The position numbers and the translations under genes are program-made. The notes below the pieces were generated by a model, which made no database searches, was not told the DNA's origin, and saw only the letters and a program-made list of their open reading frames with translations. This document shows, one piece after another, positions 43,667 through 52,285 of a stretch of DNA of 64,000 nucleotides (positions are counted from its first letter, which is position 1; every line of letters starts with the position of its first letter). Origin of the DNA: Marimicrobium sp913061115 (GTDB lineage Bacteria; Pseudomonadota; Gammaproteobacteria; Pseudomonadales; Halieaceae); contig NZ_CP159826.1 of the NCBI RefSeq assembly GCF_047729875.1, positions 558,001 through 622,000 on the forward strand, written 5' to 3'.

Positions 43667-45598
43667 TCAGGACGGTCGATTCTTTACCAGGTTCTCCACT
43701 ACAGATGGATCTGCTAGCGTACTGATATCGCCTAGGTTATCCAGTTCGTTTTCAGCGATTTTACGCAGGATTCTGCGCATAATTTTTCCTGAACGGGTTT
43801 TAGGTAGCCCGGGTGCCCACTGAATTATATCGGGTTTAGCGATGGTTCCAATTTCTGCCGCGCATGAGGCTATCAATTCGGCCCGTAACTTTTCGGATGG
43901 CTCGACACCCTGCATGGGTGTGACGTAGGCGTAGATGCCCTGGCCTTTGATGTCGTGAGGATAGCCCACCACTGCAGCCTCAGAGATTAGCGCGTGCAGC
44001 ACGAGGGCGCTTTCGATTTCGGCAGTACCCAAGCGGTGACCAGAGACGTTAAGCACGTCATCCACGCGACCGGTGATTCTATAATAGCCATCCTCATCAC
44101 GACTGGCACCGTCTCCGGTGAAGTAGTAGCCGGGGTAGGGTTTGAAATAGGTATCAATCATGCGCTGATGGTCACCATACACACTGCGGATTTGGCCAGG
44201 CCAGGACGATTTAATGACAAGGTAGCCTGCGCCAGGCCCTTCGATTTCGACGCCTTGTTCAGTTAACAATGCCAGGTCGACGCCGAAGAAGGGTAGGCTC
44301 GCGGAACCGGGCTTCAGGGCCATGGCTCCGGGTAGGGGAGTGATCATGTGAGCACCTGTTTCCGTTTGCCACCAGGTGTCTACGATAGGGCAGCGAGAGT
44401 CGCCAATCACGTTGTAATACCACTCCCAGGCTTCCGGGTTGATGGGTTCCCCCACGGTGCCCAATAGCCTCAGGCTTGCGCGTGAGCTGCGAGTGACTGG
44501 CTCATCGCCCATCGCGTGAAGGGCGCGGATTGCTGTAGGTGCAGTGTAAAACGTGTTGACCTGGTGTTTGTCGATAACCTCCCAGCAGCGGCCTGCGTCG
44601 GGATAGGTAGGCACGCCCTCAAACATCAGAGAAATTGCGCCATTGGCGAGCGGGCCATAGATAATATAAGTGTGCCCAGTTATCCATCCCACATCAGCCG
44701 TACACCAGAAAACGTCACCTTCGCGATAGTCAAACACATACTTGAATGACATGGCGGATTGCAGGAGGTAGCCGCCAGTGGTGTGTAGAACCCCTTTGGG
44801 TTTGCCGGTGGAACCTGATGTATAGAGTATGAAGAGAGGGTCCTCTGCATCCATGGACTCGGGTGTGCAATCGCTGTCTGCACTGTCAACTGTGTCGTGG
44901 TACCAGATGTCCCGGTCTTCGTGCCATTCGATATCCCCGCCGGTGTGTTTTACTACCAGACAGGTATGAATATTGGGGCAGGCGGCCAGCGCCTTGTCTG
45001 CATTGGCCTTGAGTGAGACCTTCTTACCTCCGCGAACACCTTCATCTGCGGTGATCAGAGTCTGACAGTTTGAGTCCAATATTCGATCTTTAAGGGCTTC
45101 TGGAGAAAATCCGCCAAACACCACCGAGTGCACAGCACCAATGCGGGTGCAGGCTAACATCGCAAAGGCCGCTTCAGGAATCATCGGCATATAGATACAG
45201 ACCCGGTCGCCCTTGCGCACACCGCGAGCTTTTAGAGTGTTGGCCAATCTGCAGACGTGATCTTTCAATTCACCATAGGTAATGTGTTTGCAGTCGGCCG
45301 GATCATCGCCTTCCCAGATCAGTGCTGTCTGGTCAGCTCGTTGGGGTAGGTGCCGGTCAATGCAATTGTAGGATACATTGAGCTTGCCTCCGGCGAACCA
45401 TTCGGCATCACCCTTGCTGAAGTCATAGCGGACAACGGTGTCCCACGTGTGATCCCAATCCAAAAATTCATTAGCCATTTCTGCCCAGAAGGTTTCAGGA
45501 TCATTCAATGACTGCTGATACATATCCCGATAGCGTTGAGCATCTATATGGGCGTCGTTGAAATTGGCAGGTACTGGACGGGTGAGAGAGATAGGCAT
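43667..45598 (-). CDS. acs: Acetyl-CoA synthetase (AMP-forming)
   Basis: 643 residues. Activates acetate to acetyl-CoA via acetyl-AMP. Visible motifs: LFILYTSGSTGKPKGVLHTT (A3), YNVIGDSRCPIVDTWWQTET (A5), YYFTGDGASRDEDGYYRITG (A7-A8) and the C-terminal KTRSGKIMRR with the acetylatable Lys. The start is ATG 45598 (MPISLTRPV). Convergent with pnp. Location near cbrAB and pan genes recalls Pseudomonas, where acetate use is under CbrAB/Crc control. Confidence 0.96.
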   Translation of the reverse strand: MPISLTRPVPANFNDAHIDAQRYRDMYQQSLNDPETFWAEMANEFLDWDHTWDTVVRYDFSKGDAEWFAGGKLNVSYNCIDRHLPQRADQTALIWEGDDPADCKHITYGELKDHVCRLANTLKARGVRKGDRVCIYMPMIPEAAFAMLACTRIGAVHSVVFGGFSPEALKDRILDSNCQTLITADEGVRGGKKVSLKANADKALAACPNIHTCLVVKHTGGDIEWHEDRDIWYHDTVDSADSDCTPESMDAEDPLFILYTSGSTGKPKGVLHTTGGYLLQSAMSFKYVFDYREGDVFWCTADVGWITGHTYIIYGPLANGAISLMFEGVPTYPDAGRCWEVIDKHQVNTFYTAPTAIRALHAMGDEPVTRSSRASLRLLGTVGEPINPEAWEWYYNVIGDSRCPIVDTWWQTETGAHMITPLPGAMALKPGSASLPFFGVDLALLTEQGVEIEGPGAGYLVIKSSWPGQIRSVYGDHQRMIDTYFKPYPGYYFTGDGASRDEDGYYRITGRVDDVLNVSGHRLGTAEIESALVLHALISEAAVVGYPHDIKGQGIYAYVTPMQGVEPSEKLRAELIASCAAEIGTIAKPDIIQWAPGLPKTRSGKIMRRILRKIAENELDNLGDISTLADPSVVENLVKNRPS

Positions 45599-45696
45599 AT
45601 GGTTTTCCCTTAATATATTTGCGCAGCACAAGACAATACGTGCCCGGCTGTGTTGTGCAAGCCGGTCGCTGACAACGGGATAAAAAGAATGCGGGT

Positions 45697-46584
45697 TTAG
45701 TGGCCGCTGGCCAGCATGCCCCAATCGGATACTGGGTTGAGTGACAGCCTCACGTTGTCAATAAGACGCGTGGAGCCCAGACAAGCCGCCGCTAGGATAG
45801 CAATTTCCTCAGTGTCTTCTGTAACGGCAAGAAGAGTGTGGGCATCGCGAACGGCAAAGTAGTCTGCATCAAACCCCGCCTGCAGTAACTTGATACGTGC
45901 GTGTGATTCCAATTCAAAAAAGTTGTCAAAGCCACACGCAATAGCTTCACGGCAACTATTAAGGGTTTGGTTTAATGTGGGCGCGATACGCCTCTGCTCA
46001 AAGGAGAGGTAACCGTTACGAGAACTTTTGGCCAAGCCATCCTCGTCACGGGTGGTAGCGACCCCGACGATGTTGATCGGTATACACAGGTCTTTCACCA
46101 TTTTTCGGACAATAGACAGCTGTTGGAAGTCTTTCTCACCGAAAACCGCTATGTCGGGCTGTACGATATTGAACAATTTGCTAACGACGGTGGTAACGCC
46201 GTCAAAATGACCTGGTCGACTACTACCACAGAGCGTTTCACCCAAGTCAGGAACGTGCACGAGAGTTTGAGCCTGCATCCCTTCCGGGTAAATGTCTTTT
46301 ACACCAGGCGTATACAAAACTTGAACGCCTTCGCTGAATAATTTTTCTTTGTCAGCGGCCAGTGTGCGAGGGTAGGCATCAAGGTCGTCGCTAGGACCAA
46401 ATTGCAAGGGATTGATGAAAATGCTGACGACAACGATGTCACATAGCTGACGAGCTTTGCGGACGAGGTCCAAATGGCCCTCGTGCAGATTTCCCATCGT
46501 CGGGACAAAACCAATGCTCTGACCATTGTGGCGAAAACCGCGAAGAGCGGATTGCAACTGAGCATTGCTGCTATAAGTTCGCAT
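45697..46584 (-). CDS. panC: Pantothenate synthetase
   Basis: 295 residues. Joins pantoate and beta-alanine with ATP. Motifs: FVPTMGNLHEGHLDLVRKA (HIGH-type), NPLQFGPSDDLDAYPRT, FGEKDFQQL and SSRNGYLS (KMSKS-equivalent region). ATG at 46584 (MRTYSSNAQ). Separated from panB by 268 bases, unusually wide for this pair. The panD gene (aspartate decarboxylase) is not in the window. Confidence 0.96.
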   Translation of the reverse strand: MRTYSSNAQLQSALRGFRHNGQSIGFVPTMGNLHEGHLDLVRKARQLCDIVVVSIFINPLQFGPSDDLDAYPRTLAADKEKLFSEGVQVLYTPGVKDIYPEGMQAQTLVHVPDLGETLCGSSRPGHFDGVTTVVSKLFNIVQPDIAVFGEKDFQQLSIVRKMVKDLCIPINIVGVATTRDEDGLAKSSRNGYLSFEQRRIAPTLNQTLNSCREAIACGFDNFFELESHARIKLLQAGFDADYFAVRDAHTLLAVTEDTEEIAILAAACLGSTRLIDNVRLSLNPVSDWGMLASGH

Positions 46585-46852
46585 ATCTACTGTATCCCTG
46601 AGGTCCGAAATGACAACGCTAAACCAGCAAAACAACACGGGTTTTAACTCTTACCCTGAACTCGATTCTACTCTTGGATTGCTCGGAAGTATGCCTCAAC
46701 ATATCTCGCCCAGCAACGTGTTTTTAGGGACAATTCACATTATTTGTTACGAAAAGAAGCAGCAAAAGAGCCGTAACCGTGTTCTTACACCACATTGAGT
46801 CTGTGAGTGCTCACTTATCATGCGATAACACTGCAGCCGTGCTCAGCGGTGA

Positions 46853-47644
46853 TCAGTTGTAAGTATGCTCTTCCTGCGGGTAACGGCCCGCTTTGACCGC
46901 GTCGACAAAGGCGCGGAGACCGCCGGCAATACTGGATTGGTCTTCCATGAAGTTTTGTACGAATCGTGCCGTGTGCTGCGAAAGTCCGAGCAAGTCGTGC
47001 ATGACTAAAACCTGCCCATCGGTATCGCGTCCTGCGCCGATACCAATGACGGGAATATCCAGCTTCCGAGTGATATCGGCGGCCAGGTGTGAGGGCACGC
47101 ACTCCAGTACCACCAGGCTCGCGCCGGCGTCCTGAATTTCCACAGCATCTGCCAAAATAGACTTGGCTTCCTTGGGTGTCCGCCCCTGTACTTTGAAGCC
47201 TCCAAACGTATTGACAGATTGGGGCGTGAGGCCGAGGTGGGCGCATACAGGAATTCCACGCTCGACCAAACTGCTGATGGTGTCGCTCAGCCAAGTGCCG
47301 CCTTCCATTTTCACCATATGCGCACCTGCTTGCATAAGTTGAGTGGCGCTCTCCATAGCCTGTTGCGTGGTTGTATAACTCATAAACGGGAGGTCTGCGA
47401 TAACCAGTGATTTCGGCTCTGCTCGGCATACGCACTGTGTATGGTAGGCCATGTCGGAGATCGTCACCGGTATAGTACTGTCGTGGCCCTGTAGCACCAT
47501 GCCCAGAGAATCGCCCACCAGAATTGCTTCTGCACCTACCTCGCTGATAATCCGTGAGAAGGTGGCGTCATAGGCAGTGATACAGACAAACTTTTCACCG
47601 CTGGCTTTCATCTTGTCCAGGGTGCTAATCGTAATTTTACCCAT
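46853..47644 (-). CDS. panB: 3-methyl-2-oxobutanoate hydroxymethyltransferase
   Basis: 263 residues. Adds a one-carbon unit from methylene-THF to alpha-ketoisovalerate to make ketopantoate. Motifs: ITAYDATFSRII, AEAILVGDSLGMVLQGHDST, ADLPFMSY, HMVKMEGG, AHLGLTPQSVN and IGIGAGRDTDGQVLVMHDLLG. Followed 3'-ward by panC. Confidence 0.96.
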   Translation of the reverse strand: MGKITISTLDKMKASGEKFVCITAYDATFSRIISEVGAEAILVGDSLGMVLQGHDSTIPVTISDMAYHTQCVCRAEPKSLVIADLPFMSYTTTQQAMESATQLMQAGAHMVKMEGGTWLSDTISSLVERGIPVCAHLGLTPQSVNTFGGFKVQGRTPKEAKSILADAVEIQDAGASLVVLECVPSHLAADITRKLDIPVIGIGAGRDTDGQVLVMHDLLGLSQHTARFVQNFMEDQSSIAGGLRAFVDAVKAGRYPQEEHTYN

Positions 47645-47700
47645 GGCTAGAGTCCTGTCTGATTCTTTGTCACTACTTCAGGTTCTGCACGGTAGCAACA

Positions 47701-48381
47701 CTATCTGAAAAATGTGGGATTGAAGTAGTGGCGCCCACTACGAATATCGAGCAAATAATTTACCAGGTCTTTGTAATCTGCTGCGTTGTTTGCCAGGTCG
47801 ATTTCGCTGGCGTTGACGATGAGCAATGGAGCGTCATCGTAATATAGAAAGAACTCACTGTACACTTCGTTCAGTCGTTCAAGATAGCCCCTGTCTATGT
47901 TTCTCTCGATGGCTAAACCCCGGTTTTCGATGCGAGATAGCAAGACATCGGTGGATGCCTGCAGGTAAACGACAAGGTCAGGCTTAGGCGCATCTATGGT
48001 GAGCTGTTTATAGACCTTGTCATAGAGCTGATACTCATCTCTGTCTAGGTTAATTCTCGCAAACAGCGGGTCTTTCTCGATGAGAAAGTCGGTCACGCGC
48101 GCGGGCTCAAAAATGTCAGCCTGACGGATATCCTGGATCTTTTGGGCCCGTTGAAAGAGGAAAAACAATTGAGTCGCTAAGGCTGCCTGCTTGCGACGCT
48201 GGTAGAATTTTTCAAGGAACGGATTCTCTTCAGCTTCCTCAAGCAGCACAGCATAGTTGAAGCTGGCGGCCAGTTTTTTGGCGAGGGTTGTCTTACCTAC
48301 CCCTATGGAGCCTTCCACGGCAATGAAGGCAGGCGGGGTGCGCCCCTTCAAATCTATCTTGATAGCCCTTGTGTCCGGCAT
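47701..48381 (-). CDS. Deoxynucleoside kinase family protein
   Basis: 226 residues. P-loop AVEGSIGVGKTTLAK, then ENPFLEKFYQ, DRDEYQLYDKVY, LVVYLQASTDVLLSRIENRG with the LID Arg residues, and a catalytic ED-type motif replaced by the family's E residues near LLEEAEENPF. This type of kinase is regularly found between folK and panB in gammaproteobacteria. It phosphorylates deoxyadenosine/deoxyguanosine or a related nucleoside; the exact substrate cannot be read from sequence. Confidence 0.88.
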   Translation of the reverse strand: MPDTRAIKIDLKGRTPPAFIAVEGSIGVGKTTLAKKLAASFNYAVLLEEAEENPFLEKFYQRRKQAALATQLFFLFQRAQKIQDIRQADIFEPARVTDFLIEKDPLFARINLDRDEYQLYDKVYKQLTIDAPKPDLVVYLQASTDVLLSRIENRGLAIERNIDRGYLERLNEVYSEFFLYYDDAPLLIVNASEIDLANNAADYKDLVNYLLDIRSGRHYFNPTFFR

Positions 48382-48420
48382 TAGGCATGGCCCTCTTTTG
48401 TGCTACCCGCTTGGCGAGTG

Positions 48421-48921
48421 TTAGTTGACTAGTAGCGGGTATTCAGTCCTGATCAGGTCTGCATCTGTACACTGTTGTAATAACGTATCCAGATCACTTC
48501 CGTCTGGCAATACCAGATTAGTGTCGCTGATTTCACGCAGGGGATACAGTACGAAATTGCGTTGCTGCATGCGCGGGTGCGGCACGGTTAATCGCAGCGA
48601 ATCTATCTGTAGGTCGCCGTATAACAGCAGGTCGATATCGAGGGTGCGAGCCCCCCACCGAATATCTCGTACACGGCCTTGATCCAGTTCTATCTGTTGT
48701 ACGGCGTCCAGTAGTGCTATCGGGGACAGATTCGTAGCAAGCAGCAGTACAGCATTGAGGTAATTGGGTTGGATGCCTGGTCCGACCGCCGCACTGCTGT
48801 AAAGGCTCGATATCCGTTCAATACGTGTGTCCCGCAGCTGTTCCAGTGCGGCCAAAGCTTTGTGCAATTGATTTTTTGGGTCGCACAGATTGCTGCCCAG
48901 ACCAATGTAGGCGGGTGTCAC
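48421..48921 (-). CDS. folK: 2-amino-4-hydroxy-6-hydroxymethyldihydropteridine diphosphokinase
   Basis: 166 residues. Pyrophosphoryl transfer step of folate synthesis. Motifs: AYIGLGSNLCDP, SSLYSSAAVGPGIQPNYLNAV, RWGARTLDIDLLLYG and VPHPRMQQRNFVLYPL. The true start is the GTG at 48921, which overlaps the pcnB stop as GTGA; the longer upstream frame is pcnB sequence in another frame. Coupled translation with pcnB is likely. Confidence 0.95.
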   Translation of the reverse strand: MTPAYIGLGSNLCDPKNQLHKALAALEQLRDTRIERISSLYSSAAVGPGIQPNYLNAVLLLATNLSPIALLDAVQQIELDQGRVRDIRWGARTLDIDLLLYGDLQIDSLRLTVPHPRMQQRNFVLYPLREISDTNLVLPDGSDLDTLLQQCTDADLIRTEYPLLVN

Positions 48922-50282
48922 GGTGCGGGGTTGGGGCGACGCTTCCGAATTCTTTTGGGTCGCTTGTGGTTGTCCTCCATAGATGCCGCTTTTTCCAAAC
49001 GCTGCTCTGGCGGCAACTCCTGAATCTCCGTCCACCAGCTGCCCAGTTCACCGGTGTCTTCTCCGGCTTGCTCTCGCAGTAGTAGAAAATCATAAGCAGC
49101 CCTGAAGCGACGGTGCTCGATCAGTTCCACGGCCTTACGTCCTGACCGTCGCTGCAGACGCAGTTGAAACTCCCAAATTTCTCGCATTGGTTGACTGAAG
49201 CGACGGGGAATAGAAATGTGCTTAACGGCTTCTGTAATTGCGCTGTGTGCCGCACTGTGCATTGCCACCATCGGCGCCTCACCGCTGCTCTCAAGGACTT
49301 CAAATTGCTTGCTGACAATTGGCCACAAGAGGGCCGCGAGAATAAAGGCTGGTGTCACATGCTTGCCCTCGGCCAGACGCTCGTCGGTATTGCCCATGGC
49401 CGCCTGAACCAATGTCAGTGCTTTGTCGTCCTGTTGGATGCATTGGCTGGTGCCCGGAAACAGGTAGCGCAGTAGGTCGTATTCCAGAAGGTTGTCCAGT
49501 GTTTTTGCAGCGCTTCCTGCGAGGAACAGTTTCAGAAATTCGTCAAACAATCGCGCGGCGGGAATCTCTGCGAGCAGGTGCGCACAGCGAGGAATAGCCT
49601 CGGCTGTCTGTTGATCAATGCTGAAATCAAGTTTGGCTGCGAAACGAACCACACGTAACATACGCACGGGGTCTTCTGTGTAGCGCTGCTCTGGAATGCC
49701 GATAATACAAATAGTGCGGTTTTCGAGATCTTTAAGACCGTGTAGGTGATCGAATACTTCGAACTTGCCGGAATCGTAGTACAGGGCGTTTACGCTGAGA
49801 TCGCGTCGCGCAGCATCTTCTTCCAGTGTGCCGTAGACATTATCTCGAAGCAGAAGGCCGCTGGCAGACTGTCGGGAGTGGTTGCCCCCCTTCTCGTCTT
49901 GTTGGCTTTCATTGAGTTTGGTGTCGTGATGGCCGCGGAAGGTGGTTACTTCTATGATCTCGCGACCAAAACGCACGTGTACAATTCGAAAGCGACGACC
50001 AATGATGCGGGAATTGCGAAACAGTGCCGTTACAGCTTCTGGTGTCGCATCCGTTGCGATATCAAAGTCCTTGGGACGCCCGCCGAGTAACAGGTCGCGA
50101 ACTGCGCCCCCAACGAGATAGGCCTGGAATCCACCGCTACGTAATCGCGACATGACCTTGAGCGCACCGTCGCTGATATTTTTGCGGGATATACAGTGTT
50201 GATCCCTAGGGATTATGTCCAAACGAATAAGAGCCTGTTGAGGGTTTTCTACCGGTCTTAAGTCTACCACAGAAGTAATCAC
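48918..50282 (-). CDS. pcnB: Poly(A) polymerase I
   Basis: 454 residues. Class II nucleotidyltransferase: YLVGGAVRDLLLGG, PKDFDIATDATPEAV (catalytic Asp pair), FRIVHVRFGREIIEVTTFR, RRDLSVNALYYD, then the RNA-binding C-terminal part ending in basic KRPKRIRKRRPNPAP. Adds poly(A) tails that promote RNA decay. Located directly downstream of the CrcZ-like RNA gene and overlapping folK. Confidence 0.95.
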   Translation of the reverse strand: MITSVVDLRPVENPQQALIRLDIIPRDQHCISRKNISDGALKVMSRLRSGGFQAYLVGGAVRDLLLGGRPKDFDIATDATPEAVTALFRNSRIIGRRFRIVHVRFGREIIEVTTFRGHHDTKLNESQQDEKGGNHSRQSASGLLLRDNVYGTLEEDAARRDLSVNALYYDSGKFEVFDHLHGLKDLENRTICIIGIPEQRYTEDPVRMLRVVRFAAKLDFSIDQQTAEAIPRCAHLLAEIPAARLFDEFLKLFLAGSAAKTLDNLLEYDLLRYLFPGTSQCIQQDDKALTLVQAAMGNTDERLAEGKHVTPAFILAALLWPIVSKQFEVLESSGEAPMVAMHSAAHSAITEAVKHISIPRRFSQPMREIWEFQLRLQRRSGRKAVELIEHRRFRAAYDFLLLREQAGEDTGELGSWWTEIQELPPEQRLEKAASMEDNHKRPKRIRKRRPNPAP

Positions 50283-50322
50283 GGTGCCGCTGGATGGGCG
50301 AGCAAAGTGCGGGCAAAAGAAA

Positions 50323-50341
50323 GGGGAAACACTGTTTCCCC
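50323..50341 (-). terminator. Terminator of the long CrcZ-like RNA
   Basis: Minus strand GGGGAAACA, GTGTTTCCCC (perfect inverted repeat with minimal loop) followed by TTTCTTTT. Confidence 0.8.
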
Positions 50342-50531
50342 CGTCCAGATCTTCCTTTAGGAATTATTTTTATTGCTGTGTGTTGTTATTTTTATTGAGA
50401 TGATCAAAACAACGTCAGTTTTGAATGCTTTACTGCCTCCAGGGGCCTAAAAAGTCGCATCGCCAGTCGCCAAATTGACCTTAGACCATCGCCTTTCGGC
50501 TTCGCATAATACGCAAAAAAACAAAAATGAA

Positions 50532-50547
50532 GGGAAGATATCTTCCC
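50532..50547 (-). terminator. Internal terminator of the CrcZ-like RNA
   Basis: GGGAAGATATCTTCCC, a perfect palindrome, followed on the minus strand by TTCATTTTTGTTTTTTT. It follows the first pair of CA motifs and is preceded by GATCTGGATGG, which recurs as GATCTGGACGG before the second terminator. Confidence 0.75.
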
Positions 50548-50620
50548 CCATCCAGATCCATATCAGGCTTTGTTATTTTTATTGCAGCAGCTATTATTTT
50601 TATTGGTCTACTACCTTTTA

Positions 50621-50641
50621 CATAGCAAATTCCATGCCAAA
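50621..50641 (-). promoter_or_regulatory. Sigma54 promoter of the CrcZ-like RNA
   Basis: Minus strand TTGGCATGGAATTTGCT: GG at 50638-50637 and GC at 50626-50625 with exactly 10 bases between, the RpoN -24/-12 spacing; predicted start near 50613. Upstream, GTTAC (50714-50718) and GTAAC (50756-50760) form an inverted pair about 100-150 bases before the start, a suitable enhancer distance for CbrB. Confidence 0.85.
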
Positions 50642-50762
50642 TTAAATTATTCTATACTAATCAGGGGGTTATAATTTATGGCGTATACTGGGTCCAGGAG
50701 GAAAGACCTTTTTGTTACTAAAATACTCTCGTTTGAGGTGTGCGTTCGCGCTTGGGTAACGG

Positions 50763-52196
50763 TTATTTGTCCTCAGTAGCAGTGATTTTGGTTCGGTTAT
50801 TCACATTGCCCTTATTTCTGGGCATACCAAATCGTTGGCGGCGCTCCCACAGGCATTTGCGGCTGACACCTAACTTTTGCGCCAGCTCCGTTTCGCTCAT
50901 GGAATCCTGGTGTTCCAGCACGAAGCGCTGAAAATAATCCTCCAGTGACAGGTTTTCTCCGGGGTCATGATTTGGTGTGACGGCACTTGGGCTGATCGAA
51001 GCATTGGGGCTCTCCTGACCGCGAATACGGTTGATGTTGACCAGTTCGAGATCAATGCCGAGTGCTTGATTGTCGATTTCTTCACCGTTGGACAAGACTA
51101 CTGCCCGTTCAATGGCGTGCTCCAGCTCTCTGACATTTCCCGGCCATTGGTAGGTTGTAATAGCTTGGATGGCTCGCGGAGACAAGCGCATAAGGCTTTT
51201 CCCGGAACGTCCTGTCTGGGTTTCCAGCATACGTTCGGCCAGATACAGGATGTCTTTGCCCCGTTCTCTCAGGGGTGGTAGCGCCAAGCAAAGGACATTT
51301 ATCCGATAGAATAGGTCTTTGCGGAACAATCCGTCCGCTGCCAGACTTTGCAAATTGCGGTGGGTAGCGCAGATCAGTCGAACGTTGACCTTGCGCGAAT
51401 GCACCGACCCTATGCGACGAATTTCTCCCTCCTGAATAAAGCGCAGCAGTCGTGCCTGCGCCTCCATGGGCAGTTCGCCAATCTCATCGAGAAACAGCGT
51501 GCCCCCATCAGCGGCTTCAATCAGCCCCATACGACTGGCGTTGGCGCCCGTGAAGGCGCCTTTTTCGTAGCCAAACAGCTCAGACTCGATAAGTGTATCG
51601 GGAATTGCTGCGCAGTTGACCGAAATCATGATGTTATCGGCGCGCAGGCTACTTTCGTGTACGCTGCGCGCCACCAACTCCTTACCCGTCCCTGTTTCAC
51701 CTAGCACCAGCACTGTAGAGTCAGTGGGCGCCATTTTTTTGATATGCTCAAAGAGCAACCGCATCGCGGGACAATTGCCGATTATGCCGTCCACCGCAGA
51801 AAACGTTCCGTCGATGGTTGCGGACTCTTTCGCAGGACGAGCGGTAGGGTGATCGGCAATGATGCGTTGCACGGCGATGACCATATCGCCGTGATCAAAA
51901 GGTTTGGCGATATAGTCCACTGCGCCCATACGCATAGAATCTACGGCTGATCGCAGGCTGGCATAGCTGGTCATAATTAATACCGGCACATCCCCCGCTT
52001 TTTTAATCAGGTCGGTACCTGGCGCGCCAGGAAGACGTAAGTCACTGATGACGAGGTCAAAATTGGTAAAAGTGTGATCTTTTTCCGCTTCTTGTACTGA
52101 GCCGGCCTCGCTGACCTGAAAGTTGTGTCGTTCCAGTAGGCGACGCAAAGCAGTCCTGATAACGGACTCATCTTCGACAATGAGAATCTTTTGCAT
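50763..52196 (-). CDS. cbrB: Sigma54-dependent response regulator CbrB
   Basis: 477 residues, the length of Pseudomonas CbrB. Receiver domain (LIVEDESVIRTALRRLL, phospho-Asp in LVISDLRLPG, Lys in IAKPFDH), AAA+ domain with GETGTGKELVA, the sigma54-contacting ELFGYEKGAFTGA, LFLDEIGELP (Walker B), and a Fis-type HTH (SETELAQKLGVSRKCLWERR). With CbrA it senses carbon/nitrogen status and activates sigma54 promoters; the obvious target is the RNA gene just downstream. 89 bases after cbrA. Confidence 0.92.
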   Translation of the reverse strand: MQKILIVEDESVIRTALRRLLERHNFQVSEAGSVQEAEKDHTFTNFDLVISDLRLPGAPGTDLIKKAGDVPVLIMTSYASLRSAVDSMRMGAVDYIAKPFDHGDMVIAVQRIIADHPTARPAKESATIDGTFSAVDGIIGNCPAMRLLFEHIKKMAPTDSTVLVLGETGTGKELVARSVHESSLRADNIMISVNCAAIPDTLIESELFGYEKGAFTGANASRMGLIEAADGGTLFLDEIGELPMEAQARLLRFIQEGEIRRIGSVHSRKVNVRLICATHRNLQSLAADGLFRKDLFYRINVLCLALPPLRERGKDILYLAERMLETQTGRSGKSLMRLSPRAIQAITTYQWPGNVRELEHAIERAVVLSNGEEIDNQALGIDLELVNINRIRGQESPNASISPSAVTPNHDPGENLSLEDYFQRFVLEHQDSMSETELAQKLGVSRKCLWERRQRFGMPRNKGNVNNRTKITATEDK

Positions 52197-52285
52197 ACGG
52201 TGTTACCTATGAGTCATTCCTACTCAACATACTACTCCCCAGTGGAATATTCCAGCCTAGGCGAGCAGATGCCTCTTACTTAAGG

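Larger units (their letters stand above)
50315..50613 (-). ncRNA. crcZ: CrcZ/CrcY-like Hfq/Crc-titrating small RNA
   Basis: No ORF fits here. From the predicted sigma54 start (about 50613) the transcript carries four copies of CAATAAAAATAA (50605-50594, 50584-50573, 50397-50386, 50375-50364 on the minus strand). These are A-rich CA motifs of the AAnAAnAA kind bound by Hfq with Crc. Two intrinsic terminators follow each pair of motifs (50532-50547 and 50323-50341), predicting about a 100-base short form and a 300-base long form. The location directly downstream of cbrB and upstream of pcnB is that of Pseudomonas crcZ. Family knowledge: CrcZ is made by CbrB/sigma54 on poor carbon sources and sequesters Hfq/Crc. 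The activity here is inferred. Confidence 0.82.

Noticed and set aside
46610..46798. Plus-strand ORF in the panB-panC gap
   Set aside because: Low-complexity, no ribosome binding site, begins next to the divergent panC start; no support as a gene.
50450..50475. Second sigma54-like site (TTGGCGACTGGCGATGCG) inside the CrcZ-like gene
   Set aside because: GG and GC are 11 bases apart, not 10, and the -12 element is poor.
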